DNA of 64,000 bases. It comes from Saccharopolyspora hirsuta (GTDB lineage Bacteria; Actinomycetota; Actinomycetes; Mycobacteriales; Pseudonocardiaceae). Of the stretch, positions 53,924 through 62,657 are shown piece by piece (the first letter of the stretch is position 1; each line of letters opens with the position of its first letter). The notes under the pieces are model-generated. The model searched no databases. It had not been told where the DNA came from and worked only from the letters and a program-made list of their open reading frames with translations. Where the stretch lies: assembly GCF_008630535.1 (NCBI RefSeq), contig NZ_VWPH01000001.1, forward strand, positions 496,001 to 560,000, given 5' to 3'. The position numbers and the translations under genes were made by a program.

Positions 53924-55312
53924 TCAGGCGTCGAGGTCGGCGAGGGCGGATTCGATCGCGCGGTGGAAGGTCGGGTAGGCGAAGATCATCCCGCGCAGCC
54001 GGGGGATCGGGACCTCGGCGTGCACCGCCACCGCGAGCGCGCCGATGATCTCACCACCGGCGGGCGCGACGACCGTGGCCCCGACCAGCACCCCGCGCCC
54101 GGCGTCGGCGACGAGCTTGATGATCCCGGCATTCCCGGCCTTGTGGATCCAGCCGCGCGTGGAGTCCTGGATCCGGGTGCTCCCGGTGCGCACCTCGATC
54201 CCGGCGTCCCGGGCCTGCGCCTCGGTCAGCCCGACGCTGGCGACCTCGGGATCGGTGAAGGTCACGGCGGGCATCGCCCGGTAGTCGGCGGGCTCGCCGT
54301 CCTGGCCGAGGATGTCGGCGGCGGCGATGCGCGCCTGGTACATCGAGGTGTGCGTGAACGCGCCGCGACCGGTGACGTCGCCGATCGCCCAGACGCCGTC
54401 GGCGGCGCGCATCCGCTCGTCCACCGGGATGGTGCGCGCCCGCTCGTCCAGCCCGACCGCGCCGACGCCCAGCGCGCGCAGGTCCGTGCGGCGGCCGGTG
54501 GCCACCAGCAGCCGCTCCGCGGTGAGCAGGTCGCCGCCCGCCAGCCGCACCTCGAACCGGTCGTCGTGCTTGACGTGCTCCACGCCGTTGCCGGTGCGCA
54601 CCTGGACGCCCTCGGCGAGCAGCGCTGCGGTGATCACCTCCGAGGCCTCCGGTTCGGCCGCGGGCAGCAGCCGGGACTGGGCCTCGACCACCGCGACGGA
54701 GCTGCCGAACCGGGCGAAGACCTGCGCGAACTCCAGGCCGACCGGCCCGCCGCCGAGCACCAGCAGCGACCCCGGCACCTCGCGGGTCGGCACCGCGTCC
54801 CGGTTGGTCCAATATGGACTCCCGGCGAGCCCGTCGATCGGCGGCACCGCGGGCTCGGTGCCCGGGTTGAGCACGATGCCGCGCCGCGCGCGGAACACCT
54901 GGCCATCGACGGTCACCTCGCCCGGGGCGCTGATCCGCCCGACCCCGCGCACCAGCCGACCGCCGGTGCGCTCGAAGCGCTGCGCGGCGATCTCGTCTTC
55001 CCAGCCGGTGGTGGCCTCGTCGCGGATCCGGTCGGCCACCGGGGTCCAGTCCGGCCGCACCTCGGCCCGCCCGGCGAGGTCGGGCACCCGGCGGGCCTCG
55101 CCCAGCGCGTCGGTGGCCCGCACCATCATCTTGGTCGGCACGCACGCGAAGTACGGGCACTCGCCGCCGACCAGCCGGGACTCCACCGCGACCACGGAGA
55201 GCCCGGCGCGGGCCAACCGGGCGGCGACGTCCTCCCCACCCGGCCCCATGCCGATCACCACGACGTCGGCCTCGTCGACCACAGCACCCACCCCGTTCCC
55301 GGTCTCGGCCAT
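53924..55312 (-). CDS. FAD-dependent pyridine nucleotide-disulfide oxidoreductase
   Basis: A 462-residue class I disulfide-reductase-like flavoprotein. FAD motif VVVIGMGPGGEDVAARLARAG at about residue 17; the redox pair Cys-x4-Cys in GGECPYFACVPTKMM; NAD(P)-binding motif LVLGGGPVGLEFAQVFARFG; second FAD motif DGVWAIGDVTGRGAFTH; and a C-terminal dimerisation domain with the expected His in YPTFHRAIESAL. The pair reads CPYFAC where lipoamide dehydrogenases have CxNxGC, so it belongs to the mercuric-reductase/Lpd-like side group of unknown substrate. ATG 55312 is used; the longer frame upstream overlaps the nitroreductase. It lies 56 bp after the nitroreductase gene, so the two are probably co-transcribed. 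Confidence 0.9.
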   Translation of the reverse strand: MAETGNGVGAVVDEADVVVIGMGPGGEDVAARLARAGLSVVAVESRLVGGECPYFACVPTKMMVRATDALGEARRVPDLAGRAEVRPDWTPVADRIRDEATTGWEDEIAAQRFERTGGRLVRGVGRISAPGEVTVDGQVFRARRGIVLNPGTEPAVPPIDGLAGSPYWTNRDAVPTREVPGSLLVLGGGPVGLEFAQVFARFGSSVAVVEAQSRLLPAAEPEASEVITAALLAEGVQVRTGNGVEHVKHDDRFEVRLAGGDLLTAERLLVATGRRTDLRALGVGAVGLDERARTIPVDERMRAADGVWAIGDVTGRGAFTHTSMYQARIAAADILGQDGEPADYRAMPAVTFTDPEVASVGLTEAQARDAGIEVRTGSTRIQDSTRGWIHKAGNAGIIKLVADAGRGVLVGATVVAPAGGEIIGALAVAVHAEVPIPRLRGMIFAYPTFHRAIESALADLDA

Positions 55313-55368
55313 CTCGTCCCAGGGCACCACCTCGGTGCCCGGCGCGCACCTCGGTCCGGCGCCGAGCG

Positions 55369-56052
55369 CTAGCGCCAGAGCAGGGCCTCGTCGAGGGGTT
55401 TGCGGGTCAGCTCCGGCACCTCGCAGTCGGCCGCCGGGTAGCCGACCGGGAACAGGATGTAGGGCCGCTCGCTGGACGGGCGGTCCAGGATGGTGGTCAG
55501 GAACCCCATCGGGTTGGGCGTGTGCGTCAGGGTCGCCAGCCCCATGGTGTGCAGGGCGGTGATGAACATGCCGCAGGCGATGCCGACGCTCTCGTTGACG
55601 TAGTAGTGCTTCTGCCGACCGGCGTCGGTCACCCGGTACTTCTGCGCGAAGGCGACCACGATCCACGGCACCACGTCGAGGAACTCCTTGTTCGCGTCGG
55701 TCTCCAGCCGGGACAGCGCCCCGTGCCACTGCGGGATGTCCTCGCGCTCGTAGAACGCGCGTTCCTCCGCCTCGGCGGCCAGCCGGATGCGGTGCTTGAG
55801 GTCGGGGTCCTGCACCGCGATGAAGGTCCACGGCTGCTGGTGCGCGCCGCTGGGCGCGGTGTTGGCGGTGCGCACCGCCAGCTCGATCGCCTCGCGCGGC
55901 ACCGGGTCGGAGCTGAAGAACCGCACGCTGCGGCGGCCGTCGAGGTGCTCGAAGAGCTGCTGCCCGCGCCGCAGTCCTTCCGCAGCGGGCAGCCGCGGCG
56001 GGGTGTAGGGAACGAACGGGTGGGAGTGGGGGCGGGGTGCTGGCGCGGTCAC
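55369..56052 (-). CDS. Nitroreductase-family FMN protein (BluB/IYD-like)
   Basis: A 227-residue nitroreductase-fold protein. FMN-binding start EHLDGRRSVRFFSSDPVPREAIELAVRTANTAPSGAHQQPWTF (residues 35-80), then PHTPNPMGFLTTILDRP-type lid sequences and the C-terminal PYILFPVGYPAADCEVP. The SGAHQQPW segment and the acidic lid (AEAEERAFYEREDIPQWH) resemble the iodotyrosine deiodinase/BluB side of the family. GTG 56052 follows GAGGAGG by 4 nt. A 62-codon frame ends by overlapping this start (GTGA), but I could not recognise it. Reaction: flavin-dependent reduction or dehalogenation of a small aromatic; substrate unknown. Confidence 0.87.
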   Translation of the reverse strand: MTAPAPRPHSHPFVPYTPPRLPAAEGLRRGQQLFEHLDGRRSVRFFSSDPVPREAIELAVRTANTAPSGAHQQPWTFIAVQDPDLKHRIRLAAEAEERAFYEREDIPQWHGALSRLETDANKEFLDVVPWIVVAFAQKYRVTDAGRQKHYYVNESVGIACGMFITALHTMGLATLTHTPNPMGFLTTILDRPSSERPYILFPVGYPAADCEVPELTRKPLDEALLWR

Positions 56053-56504
56053 TGATCCTCCTCGGGCGGTTGGGGTTTCAGCGCAGCGCGGTGGGCCTCC
56101 GCCGCGGCTGCGCGGGCGAGGTCTCCGTCGCGTCGGCGGCGGGTCGGCTGTGATGTAAGCCCACGCCCACCGCGGCAGGTATCGGCCGCTCCGGTGAACG
56201 TCTTCCCGGATGATGGGAAACCCCGCCCCCGGATCCGCACTGCTGGTCAGGTTATGGGGCAAGTCACAATTTCCGTCGCGCGCCCGCCGCGGTCCGGTCC
56301 CGGGCGCCCCGGTGCAGGCGGCACCACCTGCGGCACGAGCGGAACTCGATCGTTCCGGTGAAGATCCGGTCGTGAGGGGCGAGGGGTGCGGATGCGTGCG
56401 GAAGGGTGATCGGGCGGCTCCCGGCCGTGATCGGAATAAATGCAGGGGATGTATCGTTCGCCACAGGATGGACGTTGCCTGCAGGTGAAGGGGAACGGAT
56501 CAAG
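56053..56504. other. Gap between nitroreductase and korA
   Basis: 450 bp separate these divergent genes. I see no RNA gene or repeat-family member. A 62-codon minus-strand frame (56049-56240) is Arg/Ala-rich with an acidic end and overlaps the nitroreductase GTG; it may be a coupled leader ORF or chance. The A/T-richer stretch 56429-56462 (GGAATAAATGCAGGG...TATCG) probably holds the korA promoter, but no box pair is convincing. An upstream ATG (56406) in the korA frame is possible. Confidence 0.4.
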
Positions 56505-58382
56505 TTGAGCACCGCGAACGGGCACCGGACCAACGGGGCCCAGAAGCTGAACCGGGTGGTCATCCGGTTCGCCGGGGACTCCGGCGACGGCATGCAGCTG
56601 ACGGGTGACCGGTTCACCTCCGAAGCCGCGGCATTCGGCAACGACCTGGCGACGCTGCCGAACTTCCCCGCCGAGATCCGCGCCCCCGCGGGCACCCTGC
56701 CCGGTGTGTCGAGCTTCCAGCTGCACTTCGCCGACTACGACATCCTGACGCCCGGCGACCGGCCGGACGTGCTGGTGGCGATGAACCCGGCGGCGCTCAA
56801 GGCCAACCTGGGCGACCTGCCGCACGGCGGCATCCTGATCGTCAACACCGACGAGTTCAGCAAGCGCAACCTGTCCAAGGTCGGCTACGACAGCAACCCG
56901 CTGGAGGGCGACGACCTGGACCGCTACCAGGTGCACCAGGTGGCGATGGCGACCCTGACCCAGGGGGCCCTGGAGGGCACCGGGCTGGGCAAGAAGGACG
57001 CCGAGCGCTGCAAGAACATGTTCGCCCTCGGGCTGCTGTCGTGGATGTACCACCGGCCCACCGAGGGCACCGAGCGGTTCCTGCGCGAGAAGTTCGCCAA
57101 GAAGCCGCAGATCGCCGAGGCCAACGTGCTGGCCTTCCGCGCGGGCTGGAACTACGGCGAGACCACCGAGTCGTTCGCGGTGACCTACGAGGTCGCGCCC
57201 GCCAAGCTGCCCGAGGGCACCTACCGGCAGATCACCGGCAACACCGCGCTGGCCTACGGCATCGTCGCGGCCGGGCAGCGCAGCGAGCTGCCGGTGTTCC
57301 TGGGCACCTACCCGATCACGCCCGCCTCGGACGTACTGCACGAGCTGGCCAAGCACAAGAACTTCGGCGTCACCACCTTCCAGGCCGAGGACGAGATCGC
57401 CGGTGTCGGCGCGGCGCTGGGCGCCTCCTTCGGCGGGGCGCTGGGCGTGACGACCACCTCCGGGCCGGGCCTGGCGCTGAAGTCGGAGACCATCGGCCTG
57501 GCGGTGGCGCTGGAGCTGCCGCTGCTGGTGTGCGACATCCAGCGCGGCGGCCCGTCCACCGGGCTGCCCACCAAGACCGAGCAGGCCGACCTGCTGCAGG
57601 CCCTCCACGGCCGCAACGGCGAGTCGCCGGTGCCGGTGATCGCCCCGTGCTCGCCCGCGGACTGCTTCGACGCGGCGCTGGACGCCGCGCGCATCGCCCT
57701 GACCTACCGGACGCCGGTGCTGCTGCTGTCCGACGGCGCGATCGCCAACGGGTCGGAGCCGTGGCTGGTCCCGGACGTCGAGCAGCTGCCCGACCTGCGC
57801 GTCCAGTTCGCCACCGAGCCCAACGCGCCGGACGGCTCCGGCGAGTTCTGGCCCTACGTGCGCGACCCGGAGACGCTGGCCCGCGAGTGGGCGGTGCCGG
57901 GCACGCCGGGCCTGGAGCACCGGGTCGGCGGCCTGGAGAAGGCCGAGGGCAAGGGCAACATCTCCTACGACCCGGACAACCACGACAAGATGGTGCGGAT
58001 CCGCCAGGCCAAGGTCGACGGGGTGCAGGTCCCGGACGTCACGGTCGACGACCCGTCCGGCGAGGCCCGCGTGCTGGTGCTGGGCTGGGGCTCGTCCTAC
58101 GGCCCGATCGGTGCCGCCTGCCGCCGGGTGCGCGCGCAGGGGATGTCCATCGCGCAGGCCCACCTGCGCCACCTCAACCCGATGCCGGGCAACCTTGGCG
58201 ACGTGCTGCGCAGCTACGACAAGGTGATCGTCCCGGAGATGAACCTGGGGCAGCTGGCGATGCTGCTGCGCGCCCGCTACCTGGTCGACGTGCAGTCCTA
58301 CACGAAGGTGGCGGGACTGCCGTTCCGAGCCGAGGAGCTGCAGAACGTGCTCACCGACGTGGTGCAGGGGGTGTCCGCGTGA
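56505..58382 (+). CDS. korA: 2-oxoglutarate:ferredoxin oxidoreductase, alpha subunit
   Basis: About 625 residues; the fused gamma-alpha subunit of actinobacterial KGOR. Residues 15-200 form the gamma domain (RVVIRFAGDSGDGMQLTGDRFTSE, PNFPAEIRAPAGTLPGVSSFQ). The alpha domain follows, with TGNTALAYGIVAAGQ, YPITPASDVLHELAKHKNF, FQAEDEIAGVGAALGASFGG and TSGPGLALKSE. With KorB it oxidatively decarboxylates 2-oxoglutarate to succinyl-CoA, reducing ferredoxin, in parallel with the TCA-cycle dehydrogenase. TTG 56505 follows GAAGGGGA by 10 nt and fits family length; ATG 56406 would add 33 unconserved residues. It overlaps korB by 4 bp. Confidence 0.95.
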   Translation: MSTANGHRTNGAQKLNRVVIRFAGDSGDGMQLTGDRFTSEAAAFGNDLATLPNFPAEIRAPAGTLPGVSSFQLHFADYDILTPGDRPDVLVAMNPAALKANLGDLPHGGILIVNTDEFSKRNLSKVGYDSNPLEGDDLDRYQVHQVAMATLTQGALEGTGLGKKDAERCKNMFALGLLSWMYHRPTEGTERFLREKFAKKPQIAEANVLAFRAGWNYGETTESFAVTYEVAPAKLPEGTYRQITGNTALAYGIVAAGQRSELPVFLGTYPITPASDVLHELAKHKNFGVTTFQAEDEIAGVGAALGASFGGALGVTTTSGPGLALKSETIGLAVALELPLLVCDIQRGGPSTGLPTKTEQADLLQALHGRNGESPVPVIAPCSPADCFDAALDAARIALTYRTPVLLLSDGAIANGSEPWLVPDVEQLPDLRVQFATEPNAPDGSGEFWPYVRDPETLAREWAVPGTPGLEHRVGGLEKAEGKGNISYDPDNHDKMVRIRQAKVDGVQVPDVTVDDPSGEARVLVLGWGSSYGPIGAACRRVRAQGMSIAQAHLRHLNPMPGNLGDVLRSYDKVIVPEMNLGQLAMLLRARYLVDVQSYTKVAGLPFRAEELQNVLTDVVQGVSA

Positions 58383-59440
58383 CGACCACCGATCTGGGAA
58401 TCCCGGGCCTGGGCGGGCTGGCCGGTGTGCCGACCGCCGACGAGCCGCAGAAGGCCAAGGACTTCAAGTCGGACCAGGAGGTCCGCTGGTGCCCGGGGTG
58501 CGGCGACTACGTCGTGCTCAACGCGGTGCAGAGCTTCCTGCCGTCGCTGGGCCTCAAGCGGGAGAACATCGTGTTCATCTCGGGCATCGGGTGCTCGTCC
58601 CGGTTCCCGTACTACATGAACACCTACGGGATGCACTCCATCCACGGCCGCGCCCCGGCGATCGCGACGGGCCTGGCGACCAGCCGACCGGACCTGTCGG
58701 TGTGGGTGGTGACCGGTGACGGCGACGCGCTGTCCATCGGCGGCAACCACCTGATCCACGCCCTGCGCCGCAACGTGAACCTGAAGATCCTGCTGTTCAA
58801 CAACCGGATCTACGGCCTGACCAAGGGCCAGTACTCGCCGACCAGCGAGGTCGGCAAGGTCACCAAGTCGACCCCGGTGGGCTCGCTGGACCACCCGTTC
58901 AACCCGGTGTCGCTGGCGCTGGGCGCGGAGGCGTCCTTCGTGGCGCGCGTGATCGACTCGGACCGCGCGAGCGTGACGGAGACCCTGAAGGCGGCGGCCG
59001 AGCACCGCGGCAGCGCCCTGGTGGAGATCTACCAGAACTGCCCGATCTTCAACGACGGCGCCTTCGACGTGCTGAAGGACAACGACGAGAAGCAGCGCCG
59101 CATCGTCGCCCTCAAGCACGGCGAACCGATCGCCTTCGGCCCGGAGGACGAGCGCTACGGCGTGGTCTCCGGCCCGGACGGCTTCCGCGTTGCGAAGCTG
59201 TCCGAAGTGGACGAGAGCGAAGTGGTGGTGCACGACGCGCACCGCGAGGACCCGTCCTACGCCTTCGCCCTGTCCCGCCTCGGCGGCCAGGACCTCAACC
59301 CGGCGGTGACGGGAATCTTCCGAGCGGTCCAACGCCCCACCTACGACGACCTGGCCCGAGCCCAGGTCGCGGAGGCCCAGCAGTCCAAGCCCGCGAACCT
59401 CCAGCAACTCCTCCGCGGCAACGACACCTGGACCATCTGA
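58379..59440 (+). CDS. korB: 2-oxoglutarate:ferredoxin oxidoreductase, beta subunit
   Basis: 353 residues. Thiamine-diphosphate-binding subunit with RWCPGCGDYVVLNAVQ near residue 35, FISGIGCSSRFPYYMNTYGMHSIHGRAPAIATG, the TPP/Mg motif VVTGDGDALSIGGNHLIHALRRN and LLFNNRIYGLTKGQYSPTS. The cluster-binding cysteines (Cys-x2-Cys at the start and later ones, for example IYQNCPIFND) are present. GTG 58379 overlaps the korA stop by 4 bp (GTGA), giving coupled subunit synthesis. A perfect 15 bp hairpin terminates the operon. Confidence 0.96.
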   Translation: MTTTDLGIPGLGGLAGVPTADEPQKAKDFKSDQEVRWCPGCGDYVVLNAVQSFLPSLGLKRENIVFISGIGCSSRFPYYMNTYGMHSIHGRAPAIATGLATSRPDLSVWVVTGDGDALSIGGNHLIHALRRNVNLKILLFNNRIYGLTKGQYSPTSEVGKVTKSTPVGSLDHPFNPVSLALGAEASFVARVIDSDRASVTETLKAAAEHRGSALVEIYQNCPIFNDGAFDVLKDNDEKQRRIVALKHGEPIAFGPEDERYGVVSGPDGFRVAKLSEVDESEVVVHDAHREDPSYAFALSRLGGQDLNPAVTGIFRAVQRPTYDDLARAQVAEAQQSKPANLQQLLRGNDTWTI

Positions 59441-59451
59441 GCCCGAACCGA

Positions 59452-59494
59452 AGTGAAGGGCACCGCTGACCATCGGTCGGCGGTGCCCTTCACT
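59452..59494 (+). terminator. Terminator of korAB
   Basis: A perfect 15 bp stem, AGTGAAGGGCACCGC with GCGGTGCCCTTCACT, and a 13-base loop, starting 12 bp after the korB stop. Confidence 0.9.
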
Positions 59495-59505
59495 GGGACG
59501 CCCTG

Positions 59506-59862
59506 TCAGGGGCGGGTGTAGCGGCCGAGCTTCAGGTCGCTGATGAAACGGTGGATCTCCTCGATCCGTTGGGACGATGCTCCGGGATCCAAGGCCAGCT
59601 CGCGAAGGCGGTCGAACGCGGCGCTGTGCACCTGGACCTCCGGCTCCTCCTCCAGGTAGTCCTCGAAGTCTCCGCGGGCCGCGTCGGGGCGGTAGGCCGT
59701 TCCACCCGCCGGTTTCGAGTGATGCCGCCGCCAGCTGGACCAGGCGGTCGCGTTCCGATTCCTCGATGCCGAGGACCGTTCCGATGGCGGTGATCTCGGC
59801 GGGTCCGGCGATCGTGGCGGCGCGTTCGAAGCGGCTGAGCCGGTGGGTTGAGCCGTTGCCGT
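59506..59862 (-). pseudogene. Decayed XRE/DUF5753 helix-turn-helix regulator
   Basis: Two reading frames carry pieces of the common actinobacterial XRE-DUF5753 regulator (normally about 270-290 residues). The upstream frame retains the recognition helix and following part (STHRLSRFERAATI...VLGIEESERDRLVQLAAAS). Then, in another frame, it jumps to the extreme C-terminus of the DUF5753 domain (EVQVHSAAFDRLRELALDP...RIEEIHRFISDLK). About 200 residues between are missing, a frameshift lies near 59690-59710, and the first helices are cut off at a large hairpin (59861-59900). It has no intact start and is not expected to make a working protein. Confidence 0.7.
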
Positions 59863-59900
59863 GCGCACTTTCCGGTGCCGAGGCGCCGGAAAGTGTGCAC
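59861..59900. repeat. Hairpin at the truncated 5' end of the pseudogene
   Basis: GTGCGCACTTTCCGG (59861-59875) pairs with CCGGAAAGTGTGCAC (59886-59900): a 15 bp stem with one G-T pair and a 10-base loop. It coincides with the point at which the regulator's homology stops. Confidence 0.7.
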
Positions 59901-59976
59901 GGGCGGGGCGACGGGTGCTGGGGGTGGGCGACAGGAGGGGGCGTGCTCGGCGGGCAGATTGCCCACCTGCGGTTCA

Positions 59977-60005
59977 TTGACTCCGCAATGACGCGGGCTT
60001 ACTTT
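59977..60005 (+). promoter_or_regulatory. Promoter of the lipoprotein amidohydrolase gene
   Basis: TTGACT (59977-59982), a 17 bp spacer, TACTTT (60000-60005). The predicted start near 60012 gives a 26-nt leader with GAGGAGGT before ATG 60038. Confidence 0.6.
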
Positions 60006-60037
60006 CGCCTGGCGGATGATCACCGAGGAGGTCGGCG

Positions 60038-61762
60038 ATGTGCCAGGAGTGTTGTCGGCGTTCCCCGCAGCCCCGGATCTCCCGGGCGCAGTTCCTCAAG
60101 CTCGTCGGGCTGGCCACCGCCGGGGTCGCGGTCACCGCGGGGTGCTCCAGCGGTGCGCCCGGTGGCGTCCGCGAGGGCGGACGGGTGCTGATCGACAACG
60201 TGCGCGGCTTCACGCTGACCCCGGACGGGCCGCTGGAGTTCTCCAGCCTGCTGGTCGAGGCCGACGGGCGCGTCGGCGGGCTCGACGTGGCCAACACCGG
60301 GGGCGCTGAGCGCATCGACGGGCGGGGACGGGTGCTCATCCCGGGCCTGCACGACGCGCACGGGCACTTCGGGCAGCTCGGGGCCAACGTCTCGCAGCTC
60401 AACCTGGCCGGGACGAAGTCGCTGGACGAGGCGATGCGGGCGCTCAAGACCTTCGCCGCGGAGCACCCGGAGCGGCAGTGGATCCTCGGTCGCGGCTGGA
60501 ACGACGTGATCTGGGGCCTGGGGCGGCTGCCGTCGGCGGCCGACCTGGACGCCGCGGTGCCGGACCGGCCGGTGTGGCTGGTGCGGGTCGACGGGCACGC
60601 CGGGGTGGCCAACACCGCCGCGCTGCGGCAGGTCGGCATCACCCGGGACACCCCGACCCCGGCGGGCGGGGAGATCGTGCGCGGTCCCGACGGCGCGCCC
60701 ACCGGGGCCTTCGTCGACGCCGCGCAGGACCTCGTCGAGACCCACCTGCCGAAGCCGACCACCGAGGACCTCAAGCAGAACTTCACCGCCGCGCAGCGCA
60801 AGCTCAACGAGGTCGGCCTGACCTCGGTCAGCGACGCGGGCACCAGCGCCGCCGAGCTCGCCGTCCTGCACCAGCTGGCCGCCGCCGGTGAGCTGACGAT
60901 CCGCACCAACTCGTTCCTCACCTACGACGCCTACCGCGAGCTCGGCGCGCAGGCGCGCGGCGACTCCTTCGCCGACGACATGCTGCGGGTCCGCACCGTC
61001 AAGCTCTACATCGACGGTGCGCTCGGCTCGCACGGCGCCGCGATGCTCGCGCCCTACAGCGACGATCCGGAGAACTCCGGGCTGCCGCAGATGGACGCCG
61101 CCGAGCTGCGCAACCGGGTCACGCAGGTGATGCGGGACGGCTTCCAGGTCGCCACGCACGCCATCGGCGACGCCGGGAACCGGATGGTGCTCGACGCCTA
61201 CGAGGCCGCGATGGCCGAGGTCGGCGGGGACATGCGGCACCGCATCGAGCACGCGCAGGTCCTGGCGGTGGAGGACATCCCGCGCCTGCGCACCAACGGG
61301 ATCATCGCCTCGATGCAGCCGGTGCACGCCACCGACGACATGAACATGGCCGAGGACCGCGTCGGCCCGCAGCGCATCGCGGGCGCCTACGCCTGGCGCA
61401 CCATGCTGGAGCAGGGCATCACCATCGCCTCCGGCTCGGACTTCCCGGTGTCCTCGGAGAACCCGTTCGACGGGCTGCACGCCGCGATCACCCGGACCGA
61501 CCGCGACGGCCAGCCGGTCGGCGGCTGGTACCCGCAGCAGGCCATGACCCCGCACGAGGCGCTGCGCTCGTTCACGCTCGGCGCCGCGTTCGCCGCGCAC
61601 CAGGAGCGGGTGCTCGGCAGCCTGGAACCCGGCAAGTGGGCCGACTTCGTCATCCTCGACCAGGACCCGCTGGACCCGCCGCCCGGCCGGGCGCGCTGGC
61701 AGACCCGGACGCTGCAGACCTGGGTCGCCGGGCGCCGCGTCGGCGAGTACGGGGACCTGTAG
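60038..61762 (+). CDS. Amidohydrolase 3 family lipoprotein
   Basis: A 574-residue predicted exported amidohydrolase. The N-terminus is unusual, with three cysteines (MCQECCRRS). It is followed by ISRAQFLKLVGLATAGVAVTAGCSSG, a Tat-like stretch with the second Arg replaced by Ala, and a lipobox-like TAG-Cys. The catalytic domain has the metal pair in GLHDAHGHFGQLG, VKLYIDGALGSHGA, ATHAIGDAGNRMVLDA, HRIEHAQVL and ASGSDFPVSSENPFDGLHAAITR, matching the YtcJ/N-substituted-formamide deformylase group. It would hydrolyse an amide or formamide at the outer membrane face. ATG 60038 follows GAGGAGGT. Confidence 0.88.
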   Translation: MCQECCRRSPQPRISRAQFLKLVGLATAGVAVTAGCSSGAPGGVREGGRVLIDNVRGFTLTPDGPLEFSSLLVEADGRVGGLDVANTGGAERIDGRGRVLIPGLHDAHGHFGQLGANVSQLNLAGTKSLDEAMRALKTFAAEHPERQWILGRGWNDVIWGLGRLPSAADLDAAVPDRPVWLVRVDGHAGVANTAALRQVGITRDTPTPAGGEIVRGPDGAPTGAFVDAAQDLVETHLPKPTTEDLKQNFTAAQRKLNEVGLTSVSDAGTSAAELAVLHQLAAAGELTIRTNSFLTYDAYRELGAQARGDSFADDMLRVRTVKLYIDGALGSHGAAMLAPYSDDPENSGLPQMDAAELRNRVTQVMRDGFQVATHAIGDAGNRMVLDAYEAAMAEVGGDMRHRIEHAQVLAVEDIPRLRTNGIIASMQPVHATDDMNMAEDRVGPQRIAGAYAWRTMLEQGITIASGSDFPVSSENPFDGLHAAITRTDRDGQPVGGWYPQQAMTPHEALRSFTLGAAFAAHQERVLGSLEPGKWADFVILDQDPLDPPPGRARWQTRTLQTWVAGRRVGEYGDL

Positions 61763-61889
61763 GCCGTGCTGATGCGGTAGGGCGCGTACTCCGGCGATCG
61801 GATCTGGAGGCGCTGATCGCTGCTTAGGCTCGGCGGACCGGTTGGGTGACGCCCACACCGGGCCCCGTTGCCGAGGAGAGCGGCCAGCC

Positions 61890-62630
61890 ATGACGCAGAC
61901 CGTGAGCAAGCGGACCTGGCGGGACACCGGACGTCCGTTCCCGTACGTGCTGATGTACCACTCGGTCGCCGTCTACCAGCGCGATCCGTACCTGGTGACG
62001 GTCGACCCGCGCCGCTTCGACCAGCAGCTGCGCTGGTTGCGGGACAACGGGCTGCGCGGGGTGTCGATGCGCGAGCTGATGCGCGCCCGCCGCGCCGGGG
62101 AGGCGCGCGGCTTGGTCGGGCTGACCTTCGACGACGGCTACGCCGACTTCGCGCGCAACGTGGTGCCCGCGCTGCAGCGGCACGGGTGCACCGGCACCGT
62201 GTTCGTGATCGCCGGTCGGATCGGCGGGGACAACGAGTGGGACCCGGCGGGCCCGCGCAAGCGGTTGATGACCGCGGACGAGGTGCGGGAGGTCGCCGAG
62301 GCGGGCGTGGAGGTCGGTTCGCACGGACTGCTGCACCAGCACATGTCCTATTTGGACGACGACGAGCTGGTCGCCGAGGCGGTCGAGAGCCGGGACCTGC
62401 TGCGCGAGCTCACCGGCCAGGACGTCGCCGGGTTCTGCTACCCGTACGGCGACGTCGACCAGCGGGTGGTGGACACCGTGACCGCGGCGGGCTACGAGTA
62501 CGGCTGCGCGATCTGGCGCTCGGAGGTGTCCGGCCCGCACGCGCTGCCGCGCACCTACATCGGCGACCGCGACGGCGCGCTGCGCCTGCGCGCCAAGCAC
62601 CTCCGCCACCGCCTGACCGGGCTGCGCTGA
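61890..62630 (+). CDS. Polysaccharide deacetylase family protein
   Basis: A 246-residue NodB-fold deacetylase. LMYHSVAVYQRDPYLVTVDPRRFDQQLRWL near the N-terminus; metal-binding Asp-Asp in LTFDDGYADFARNVVPAL (residues 82-99); the His-x3-His pair in GSHGLLHQHMSYL; and FCYPYGDVDQRVVDTV. No signal peptide is visible. It therefore probably works in the cytoplasm or is exported another way; related proteins modify N-acetyl sugars of envelope glycans. ATG 61890 follows GAGGAGAG. The adjacent UDP-sugar dehydrogenase gene suggests a polysaccharide-synthesis locus beginning here. Confidence 0.88.
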   Translation: MTQTVSKRTWRDTGRPFPYVLMYHSVAVYQRDPYLVTVDPRRFDQQLRWLRDNGLRGVSMRELMRARRAGEARGLVGLTFDDGYADFARNVVPALQRHGCTGTVFVIAGRIGGDNEWDPAGPRKRLMTADEVREVAEAGVEVGSHGLLHQHMSYLDDDELVAEAVESRDLLRELTGQDVAGFCYPYGDVDQRVVDTVTAAGYEYGCAIWRSEVSGPHALPRTYIGDRDGALRLRAKHLRHRLTGLR

Positions 62631-62657
62631 CCGCGCACCTCGGTCTTCCGGACACAC

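Noticed and set aside
56049..56240. 62-codon minus-strand ORF before the nitroreductase
   Set aside because: It overlaps the GTG start as GTGA, but its Arg/Ala-rich sequence and lack of a good start do not allow it to be called a gene. It is mentioned in the gap entry only.
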